Positions 1-6,852 of a stretch of DNA of 6,852 nucleotides are shown piece after piece. Source of the DNA: Mycoplasmataceae bacterium (GTDB lineage: Bacteria > Bacillota_I > Bacilli_A > Mycoplasmatales > Metamycoplasmataceae). The position numbers and the translations under genes are program-made. Where the stretch lies: positions 1 through 6,852 of the forward strand of contig JAFWJI010000105.1 in assembly GCA_017511585.1 (NCBI GenBank), read 5' to 3'. The notes beneath the pieces are model-generated. The model had not been told where the DNA came from and did no database searches. It saw only the letters and a program-made list of their open reading frames with translations. Within the stretch, counting starts at the first letter, position 1; each line of letters begins with the position of its first letter.

Positions 1-3000
1 TGATGAAATTTGCTAAAGATATAGGACATGAAGCAATTGCTTTTGTCGATTTTCAAAACATCCAATCTTTTCCAGAAATTTATTATAATGCAAAAAAAAT
101 AGGTATTAAACCAATATATGGTTCAACATTTAGTGTTATTTCTAAAAAAAATAATTTAATTTTGAATCCAAAGAATTCTTTTTTAAGAAAAGAAAGATAT
201 GTAATTTTCGATCTTGAAACAACATCATTAAATCCTCGTTTTGGTGAAATTATTGAATTTGGTGCAATTATTGTTGAAGATAATTTAATAATTGATAAAA
301 TCCAATTTTTTATAAAACCCTCTGAACCTATTTCAAAATTTACAACAGAATTAACAGGAATAACTCAAAAGATGCTTGATGAACAGCATAAATTCGATAA
401 TCAAAAAGATGCAATAGAAGAAATGTTAAAAATTTTTAAAGATTATACTCTTGTTGCACATAATGCATCATTTGATATTGGCTATATTAATGAAAAAATG
501 TTCCAATTTAATTTAGGACAATTAAATAATCAAATTATAGATACTTTAACAATTGCTAGATATTTATTTCCTTTTTCTATTTCTTATAGATTAGAAGTTA
601 TTTCAAAAAAATTAAATGTTATTTATGATAGTTCTATTGCTCATAGAGCTGATTATGATGCTGAAGTTTTACAAAAAGTTTGATTTAATATGATTGATTT
701 ATTAATTAATAATGATTTAACTAATTTTGTCGATATTGCCAATATCCAATCTAAAATATTGTATGAAAAACAATTTTCATATGATTTAGCAATTTATGTA
801 AAAAATCAAGTCGGTTTAAAAGAATTATTCAAGTTAGTTTCTTCATCTTTAACTTCAAATTATTATGATGGACCTAAATTATTTGAAGAAGATTTAAAAA
901 AATCACCAAATTTATTAATAGGACCATCTTCAATTAATTCACGTTTAATTAATTTGATGCAAACTGGAACAACAAAAGATTTAGAAGAAGAAATAGAAAA
1001 ATGAGATTTTATTGGAATTCCTTCTCCTCATCTTTTTTCTCATTTAATTTCAAGAGGAAATTTTGATGAAAAACAAGTTCATAAAATGTTAAAGGATTTA
1101 ATTTATCGAGCAAAGAAAAAAAATAAAATAATAATTGCAATTGGAGATGTTCGTTATTTAACAAAAGAAGATTCTTTAGCGCATAAAATTTATATAAATA
1201 CAAAAGGTTTAGAAGGTAAAAGACATTATTTATATAAATATAATGAAATAGAACCAAAATATCCAATACAAAAATTTTTAACAACAGAACAAATGTTAAA
1301 ACAATTCGAATTTTTAAACTCCTCTGATTTAGCTTATGAAATTGTTGTTAAAAATACGATTTTTTTAAATTCTTTAATAGAAAATGATATTCAAGTTATT
1401 AAAACAAAATTGTATCCTCCCAAATTAGATTCATCAGAGAAAAATTTGATTGAATTGGTGTATCAAAAAGCAAAAAGTATTTATGGTAATAATCTTCCTT
1501 CGATAGTTAAAAAAAGAATTGAAAAAGAATTAGAACCAATTATAAAATATGGTTTTAGTGTTGTTTATTGAATAAGTCAAAAACTTGTTAAAAAATCAAT
1601 TGAAGATGGTTATCTAGTTGGATCTAGAGGTTCTGTTGGTTCTTCTATTGTTGCAACTTTAGCAGGAATTACAGAGGTAAACCCTTTATCTCCTCATTAT
1701 TTCTGTTTAAAATGTAATTATGTTGAGTTTGTAGAAAATCCAAAAACATCTTCAGGATTTGATTTACCTTCTAAAAATTGTATTAATTGTAATATCAAAT
1801 TATCAAGTGATGGTCAAACAATTCCATTTGAAACATTTTTAGGTTTTGATGGAGATAAAGTTCCTGATATTGATTTAAACTTTTCAGGAGACTATCAACC
1901 TATAATCCATCAAGAAGTTAGAAAAATATTTGGAGAAAACCATTCTTTTAGAGCTGGTACAATTTCAACAGTTGCTTCAAAAACTGCATTTGGTTATGTA
2001 AAAAAATATTTTGAAGATAATCAAATAAATAAATCAAATCATTTTATAAATTATTTGGCAAACCAAATTGAAGGATCTAAAAGAACAACAGGCCAACATC
2101 CAGGGGGAATAATAATAATTCCAAAAGATTTTGATGTTGAAGATTTTACTCCTATCAATTATCCAGCTAATGATACAAATAGTTCTTGAAAAACAACGCA
2201 TTTTGATTTCCATGCAATTCATGATAATGTTTTAAAATTAGATTTATTAGGTCATGATGATCCTACTGTTATTAGACAATTACAAAAATTAACAAATGTT
2301 AAAATTAGTGATATTTCATTTTCTGATGAAAATGTTTTAAAACTATTTTCTTCAACAGAACCATTAGGTATTAAAGCAGAAGATATAAACAATGAATCAA
2401 CAGGTGTTTTAGGTATTCCTGAATTTGGAACAAAATTTGTTAGAAAAATGTTAAAAGTAGCTAAACCTAATTCTTTTAATGATTTGATAAATATTTCTGG
2501 TTTATCTCATGGAACAAATGTTTGAGCTGGTAATGCAGAAGAATTAGTTAAAATGGGTAAAAGTTTATCTGAAGTTGTTTCTTGCCGTGATGATATTATG
2601 GTTTATTTAATTCAAAAAGGAATAAATCCTTCTTTATCATTTCAAATTATGGAAAAAGTAAGAAAAGGCCAAGGAGTAAAACCAGAAGATGAAAAAGTTT
2701 TAAAAGAATTTGGTATTGAAAATTGATATATTGATTCTTTAAATAAAATTAAGTATATGTTCCCTAAAGCTCATGCAACAGCTTATGTTATGATGGCATG
2801 AAGAATTGCGTGATTTAAAATATATTATCCTTTAGAATATTATGCTACATACTTAACAGTTAAAACAGATGTTTTTGATCTTGAAAATGCACTTGGTGAT
2901 AAATTTAAAATAGAAAGAAAATTAAAAGAATTAGAACAAAAACAATATTCAAAAAATAGTAAAGAAAAAATAAGCGCAAAAGAAGAAGAATTAATCAACA

Positions 3001-3308
3001 TTTTTGAAGTAATTAATGAAATGATGGCTAGAAATATCAAAATTTCAAATATAGATTTAGACATTTCAGATGCTACTGAATGAAAAATAGATTATGAAAA
3101 TAATTCTTTAATTCCGCCATTTGTAGTTTTAGATGGTTTAGGTATTTCTGCTGCTAATTCAATAATCCAAGCACGTAAAGAAAAAAAATTTAGCTCAAAA
3201 GATGATTTATCAAAAAGAACACAAATTAATAAAACTGTTTTAGAAAAAATGGAAAAATTAGAAATAACAAAATCTTTAGGACAAACTGATCAAATAAAAT
3301 TATTTTAA
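1..3308 (+). CDS. polC: DNA polymerase III PolC-type alpha subunit (5' partial)
   Basis: This is the replicative DNA polymerase of low-GC Gram-positive bacteria and mollicutes, with proofreading 3'-5' exonuclease in the same chain. The window opens inside the PHP domain; 1101 residues are present against about 1440-1450 usual, so roughly 350 N-terminal residues are missing, and the ATG at 3 is internal. Counting that Met as 1: a DEDDh exonuclease interrupts PHP (DLETT, D70/E72; HNASFD, H153/D158; HRADYD, H214/D219); a GSRGSVGSS segment lies at 540-548; a four-Cys zinc site is at C568, C571, C593, C596; palm aspartates are D622 and D624 (PDIDLNF) and D747 (LDLLGHDD), with the 123-residue spacing of D624-D747 as in Geobacillus Pol[11 protein letters not shown] starts at 693, FPKAHATAY lies near 920-928, a helix-hairpin-helix-like segment near 1040-1062, and the chain ends in a beta-clamp motif, QIKLF. 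Nine in-frame TGA codons (681, 1002, 1569, 2187, 2523, 2724, 2799, 2811, 3081) read as Trp. No frameshift is seen. Confidence 0.98.
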
Positions 3309-4390
3309 TCTCAATCTGCCATAATATTTAATTTAAATCTTGCATATAATTTTTCACCAAATCTAATTAAAGGAACAATATTTTTTCCTTTAGTAATTCT
3401 AATTAATGTTGATAAAGCTCCTTTTCTAATTGTCATATATCCATAGAAATTATTTTTTTTACAAATTTTTAAAATATTATTTAAATTTTCATACATAAAT
3501 TCTCCACGGTTTTTTATACTTTTATCATGAGCAATAATCATACATTGTCATTCAAACATATTTTTAGCTATTCTTCAAACATATTTTTTTTGAGCTCTAG
3601 AATTTATTTCTATTTTTAATAATTCATTAATAATTTTATACATAACTTGAAATTGATCATTTCTATTTTTTACCATTGTTTTAATGCTAATTGATTGATC
3701 ATTTCTTCCTATGTAGTATCTATAAAGAGGAATATTTATATAATAAAGTTTTTTTGCTTGTGCAAAAGGTATTGTTGAATATTGAGAATCAGAATAATAA
3801 ACATTTTCTAGTTGTGAATAATTGATGTTTTTTAAAAAATTGCTATTATAAATTATAGAATGCATTGTTATTATTAATTTAGGAAATTTAATTTGATTCA
3901 TTTTTAATATTTTGTATGGTTCAAAATATTTGTTTCATTTATAAATGATTTGTTTATTTTGAATTACTTTGTCAAAAATATAGTCTGTAACTATAACATC
4001 AATATCAATTTTTAAACCAGCAATAATTTGAACTATTTGAACAAAATAATCACTATTAAAAATATCATCTACATCTAATACTTTGATATATTTTCCAGAA
4101 ATATTTTTTAATGCACAATTAATAACAGAACCATATTGACCATTTTCTTTACTAATAACTTTAATAAAGTTTTTTCTAATTTTACCATTTCACTCATTAG
4201 CTAAATTATTTGCTTTTTCAAGCGAATTATCTTTAGAACCATCATTAATAATTAGTATTTCAATTAAATCAAAAATATTTTCATTAATTGTAGTTTCATT
4301 GATAATAGAATGAATACAATTATCAATATAATTTTCTCCATTATATATAGGTATAACTATAGATAGAATTATTTTATTTTTTGTTTTCAT
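3305..4390 (-). CDS. Family 2 glycosyltransferase, possible galactofuranosyl/glycan transferase
   Basis: A 361-residue GT-A fold glycosyltransferase, expected to move a sugar from a nucleotide-sugar to a lipid or glycan at the inner membrane face. The N-terminus has the family 2 nucleotide-binding strand (SIVIPIYNGENYI, about 10-22) and NDG near 49-51; the metal/donor site is D106-V-D108-D109 (VLDVDD), preceded by the usual SGKYIK. A later acceptor-side segment reads LYRYYIGRNDQSIS, common in family 2 enzymes of capsule and teichoic-type clusters. No signal peptide or clear membrane helix is seen; the last about 60 residues are basic and could form a membrane-associating helix (inference). 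TGA is read as Trp five times (codons at 4190, 3935, 3575, 3548, 3311). The last of these means the protein does not end at 3311 but continues Trp-Asp to TAA at 3305-3307. The start overlaps the end of glf by 17 bases, implying one transcript. Donor and acceptor cannot be told from sequence; UDP-galactofuranose is suggested only by the neighbour. Confidence 0.9.
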
Positions 4391-5537
4391 TTTCTAAAAT
4401 CTCTTTTGATAAATCTAAAGCATTTTTAATTGCTTGATCCATGTTTATATATTTATATAATCCCATTCTTCCACAAACATATAAATTAGTATATTTTTTA
4501 GCAAAATCTTTATATTTATTATATTTATTTCTTGCTTCATCTGTTGCTAATGGATAATATGGTTCATTTCATTTTGAACTTTTTTCATCATATGTTCCTG
4601 GTGTTTCTTTACCAATAACTGTTTTATTTTCAACATTTTGAAGAGTCATATTTTTATATTCAGTAATTCTAGTAATTATTGGATCATCTGGATAATTAAC
4701 AACAGCTGTTTCTTGAAATTTTGTTTGATTAATAGTTTCAAATTCAAAATGCAAAGATCTATAATCTAATTGATCAAATTTATTTTTAAATAGTTTATCT
4801 AAAGGACCTGTGTAAATAACAACTTCATTTTCTTTATCATCAATAAATATTTTGTCATCTTCCATTTTTAAAATATTTATTGCATCAGTATTTATATAAA
4901 CATTAATGTTTTCATGATTTAAAATTTTTTCAAAAGTTTTTGTATAACCATCAATTGGTAATCCTTCATATTTATCATTAAAATAAGTGTTTTTATAAGA
5001 AAGAATAATAGGGATTCTTGCTGTAACAGATTCATCTATTTCATCAGGTTTTAAATTTCACATTTTAGTTGTGTAATTTAAAAACAAATTTTTATAAATA
5101 AAATCAGAGAATTCTTTTAATAATTCATTATCAATTTTTTTAAGTTCTAAAATCGGAACATTTGGTTGATTGGGAAAAAAAGTTTTAAGATTATTTTTTA
5201 TTTGCTCTGCTTTATCTGGAAATAATATATCGATTGATTTGAAATTACATGGTATTGGAACTAATTTATTATTTACATATCCTTCAACAATATTTTGAAA
5301 TTTATTTAATTTTCAAAATTTATTCATATATTCATTAACTTCTTCATCTGAAGTATGGAAAATATGTGGTCCATATTTATGGATTAAAATACCATCTTTT
5401 TCATAATCATACATATTACCTGCTATATGATTTCTTTTTTCATATATATCAACTTTAAAACCAGCTTCTGCTAAATTCCTAGCAATAACAACTCCTGTTA
5501 TCCCAGAACCAATAATAATAAATTTTCTCTTTTTCAT
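4374..5537 (-). CDS. glf: UDP-galactopyranose mutase
   Basis: A flavoenzyme that interconverts UDP-galactopyranose and UDP-galactofuranose, supplying the donor for galactofuranose-containing glycans. The 387 residues match the usual 365-400. Seen in order: the FAD dinucleotide motif GSGITG (10-15), EKR at 33-35, AGN at 39-41, the family signature YGPHIFHT (55-62), ARIP with R174 and TRI with R290 (the two substrate-phosphate arginines by family comparison), YTGPLD and LDYRSL in the middle, PYYP (326-329), and the C-terminal GRMGLYKYINMDQ segment. The usual YxDMD reads YINMD, with Asn365 in place of Asp. Three Trp residues are encoded by TGA (5313, 5058, 4569). I chose ATG at 5537 because MKKRKFIIIG fits the family N-terminus. 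An upstream TTG at 5555 would add six residues but overlaps the likely -10 box. It is the first gene of a two-gene minus-strand unit, divergent from rsgA. Confidence 0.97.
4401..4406 (-). promoter_or_regulatory. Possible ribosome-binding site for the glycosyltransferase, inside glf
   Basis: Read on the minus strand this is AAAGAG, ten bases before the ATG at 4390 and within the last codons of glf. The match to the Shine-Dalgarno consensus is partial (GAG core), so initiation may depend on coupling to glf translation, whose stop lies 17 bases inside the gene. Confidence 0.35.
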
Positions 5538-5600
5538 AGTTTTAAAATTATACAAACTAAATATTTATATAACTAGTTTATTTTTTGTAATAATTTTTAA
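5538..5600. promoter_or_regulatory. Divergent promoter region between glf and rsgA
   Basis: A 63-base region must serve both directions. For rsgA the plus strand offers TATAAC at 5568-5573, giving a leader of about 20 bases, or a TAATAA-like stretch at 5588-5593, giving an almost leaderless message; neither has a good -35 box. There is no Shine-Dalgarno sequence before rsgA. The region also holds a palindrome AACTAGTT (5571-5578) and a separated inverted pair AAACTA (5554-5559) and TAGTTT (5574-5579) flanking the centre; these could be an operator or chance. Confidence 0.5.
5547..5552 (-). promoter_or_regulatory. Putative -10 box of the glf promoter
   Basis: The minus strand reads a perfect TATAAT here. 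Transcription would start about six to eight bases downstream, near 5539-5541, only two to four bases before the ATG at 5537, so the mRNA would be almost leaderless. No Shine-Dalgarno sequence exists between the box and the ATG, which fits. At 17-base spacing the -35 position (5570-5575) reads TAGTTA, a weak match, as is common in mycoplasmas. Perfect hexamers arise often by chance in AT-rich DNA, but the position fits. Confidence 0.5.
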
Positions 5601-6437
5601 ATGTTAAAAAAAGGTCAAGTAATAAAAGTTATTTCTGGTTTTTTTGATGTTAAAACAAAAGATAATTTAGTTTATAGATTAAGAGGTAGCGGAAGTTTAA
5701 GGACAAAAAAATTGTTACCAATTGTTGGTGATTATGTTTTATTTAAAGAAGATTTAATTTTGTGCGAAATTGAAAAAAGAAATAGTTATCTTATTAGGCC
5801 TAAAGTTGCAAATGTTGATCAAGTTGTTATTGTAATGTCTCTTAGTCAACCTTCTTTTTCTTACATTTTATTAGATAAATTTTTAGCTATCATTCAATAT
5901 CAAGAACTTGATGTTATCATTGTTTTTACAAAAATGGATCTTGGAGATAATAAACCTTATTTTGATTATTTATCTCAAGGATTTAAATGTTTTTTGATTA
6001 ACAATTTATTAAAAAATGAAAATTTTATTGATTTAAAAAATGAATTAAAAAATAAATTAAATGTTTTTACTGGTCAATCAGGAGTTGGAAAAACTTCGCT
6101 ATTAAATAATTTATTAAATTTAAATGAAAAAACAAATGATATTTCTTTAGCTTTAGGAAGAGGGAAACATACAACTAGAGTTGTTGAAATATTTGAATTA
6201 GATGATATAAAAATTATTGATACACCTGGATTTGGAAAGTTTGATTTAGAATTAACAAAATCACAATTATCTACTTCATTTTTTGATTTTAAAATTTGAA
6301 GCAAAAAATGTAAATTTATTTCTTGTTTACATTTTAAAGAAGAAGATTGTGAAGTTAAAAGACAATATCAAAATGGTTCATTATTAAAAACGAGATATGA
6401 AAATTACATTAAAATGTTAATGGAGGCAAAAAAATAA
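5601..6437 (+). CDS. rsgA: Small ribosomal subunit biogenesis GTPase RsgA
   Basis: A GTPase that binds the 30S subunit late in assembly and helps mature its decoding region. The 278 residues show the circularly permuted GTPase order typical of the family: an N-terminal OB-fold (about 1-65), then G4 TKMD (110-113), G1/P-loop GQSGVGKT (158-165), G2 GKHTT (188-192) and G3 DTPG (207-210). A C-terminal zinc knuckle follows (C237, C242, H244, C250), then a short helical tail. It is somewhat shorter than B. subtilis CpgA (about 298), and the Ser-Ala G5 motif that normally sits between G4 and G1 is not recognisable. The reading continues through TGA at 6297, read as Trp233; stopping there would cut off the whole zinc domain. 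No Shine-Dalgarno sequence precedes the ATG. The stop abuts the rpe start, so the two are almost certainly one operon, as in the cpgA-rpe order of Bacillus. Confidence 0.97.
6421..6427 (+). promoter_or_regulatory. Ribosome-binding site for rpe, inside rsgA
   Basis: TGGAGGC near the end of rsgA contains GGAGG (6422-6426), a strong match to the anti-Shine-Dalgarno sequence, with 11 bases to the ATG at 6438. It is the clearest ribosome-binding site in the window and decides the rpe start. It allows rpe to be translated from the shared rsgA-rpe transcript, by reinitiation or independently. Confidence 0.7.
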
Positions 6438-6852
6438 ATGTTTGAAAAAATGATTACACCTTCTATTTTGAATGTTGAAAAAGATAAAAGGGAAGATGTT
6501 ATTAATGAATTAATTAATTTAGGTATAAAATGATTTCATTTTGATGTAATGGATAATAAATTTGTTCCCAATATCGCTTTGGATGTAGAAGAAATAATTT
6601 CATACAAAAAAAAATTTAAAAAAATATCTTCTGATGCTCATCTAATGGTTTCGAATCCTTTTGAATATGCAAAACAATTATCTGATTATGTTGAATGTTT
6701 GACTATTCATTATGAATCATTTGATAATGAAGAAGATATTAAAAAATTTGTAAACGAATTTTGTCATACTAACTGAATTGGATTAGCAATTAAACCTTCT
6801 ACTCCTATTTCTAAAATTCAACATTTAGTTTATTTGTTTGATATTGTTTTAA
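6438..6852 (+). CDS. rpe: Ribulose-phosphate 3-epimerase (3' partial)
   Basis: Interconverts ribulose-5-phosphate and xylulose-5-phosphate in the non-oxidative pentose phosphate pathway. The first 138 residues of about 215-220 are present; the reading frame is open at the window end. It is a TIM barrel with PSIL at 8-11 (S9), HFDVMD at 34-39 (metal ligand H34, catalytic D36), FVPN at 42-45, HLM at 68-70 (metal ligand H68), TIHYES near 89-94, and GLAIKPSTP near 115-123, all at expected spacing. The second catalytic Asp (near 176 in homologues) lies beyond the window. TGA codons at 6531 and 6774 read as Trp. Start at 6438 was preferred over the ATG at 6450 because a GGAGG ribosome-binding site lies 11 bases upstream of 6438. 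It is in the same frame as rsgA, directly after the rsgA TAA. Confidence 0.96.

Noticed and set aside
1009..1284. Minus-strand open frame of 91 codons inside polC
   Set aside because: It lies opposite well-conserved polC sequence, is low-complexity Leu/Phe/Tyr-rich as expected from reversed AT-rich DNA, and resembles no family I recognise.
2840..3064. Minus-strand open frame of 74 codons with hydrophobic stretches inside polC
   Set aside because: It is antisense to conserved polC sequence; apparent hydrophobicity comes from reversed Lys/Glu/Asn codons.
681..3083. Repeated TGA codons splitting polC into several fragments, suggesting a pseudogene
   Set aside because: All fall in one frame at conserved or plausible Trp positions, and the same pattern occurs in the four other genes, so UGA is sense here and polC is intact.
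3295..3307. TAAAAT-T-ATTTTA inverted repeat at the polC/glycosyltransferase junction as a bidirectional terminator
   Set aside because: The stem is entirely A-T with a one-base loop, so it cannot form a stable hairpin; it also lies inside both coding ends.
5537..5555. TTG at 5555 as the glf start
   Set aside because: It would add MYNFKT ahead of a family-typical N-terminus and would place the start codon upstream of the likely -10 box.
5554..5579. AAACTA ... TAGTTT inverted pair between glf and rsgA as a regulator operator
   Set aside because: Six-base arms separated by 14 bases are expected by chance in AT-rich sequence; no regulator is encoded nearby. Mentioned in the intergenic entry only.
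6074..6304. Minus-strand open frame of 76 codons opposite rsgA
   Set aside because: It is the antisense shadow of the conserved GTPase motifs of rsgA and has no recognisable protein features.

Overview
The window comes from a mollicute that reads UGA as tryptophan (genetic code 4), most likely a Mycoplasma or Mycoplasmopsis-type organism. The DNA is very AT-rich (about a quarter G+C by eye). The polC, glycosyltransferase, glf, rsgA and rpe frames are continuous only if UGA is sense, and the UGA codons fall where the families carry Trp. I counted 20 UGA Trp codons and no UGG Trp codon. The species cannot be named from this sequence.

Layout: (1) 1-3308, plus strand: most of polC, the replicative Gram-positive-type DNA polymerase III alpha subunit with built-in proofreading exonuclease. 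About 350 N-terminal residues lie outside the window. (2) 3305-5537, minus strand: a two-gene unit, glf (UDP-galactopyranose mutase) followed by a family 2 glycosyltransferase whose start overlaps the glf end by 17 bases. (3) 5538-5600: a 63-base divergent promoter region between glf and rsgA. (4) 5601-6852, plus strand: rsgA (30S assembly GTPase) and rpe (ribulose-5-phosphate 3-epimerase, cut by the window edge), with no base between the rsgA stop and the rpe start.

How the parts work together: polC and rsgA-rpe are housekeeping genes, and rsgA-rpe is the order known from Bacillus subtilis (cpgA-rpe). The minus-strand pair between them looks like a small surface-glycan module. Glf makes UDP-galactofuranose and the glycosyltransferase is a candidate user of it, which suggests a galactofuranose-bearing glycolipid or capsule-like polymer in a wall-less cell. 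That coupling is inferred from gene order.

The window is densely coded: the only gap between genes is the 63-base divergent region. I found no RNA gene, CRISPR array, insertion sequence or convincing intrinsic terminator. The points most worth a second look are the loss of metal ligands in the PolC PHP domain, the convergent stop codons shared by polC and the glycosyltransferase, the apparently leaderless glf transcript, and the glf-glycosyltransferase module itself. I do not see a clearly new biological system here.
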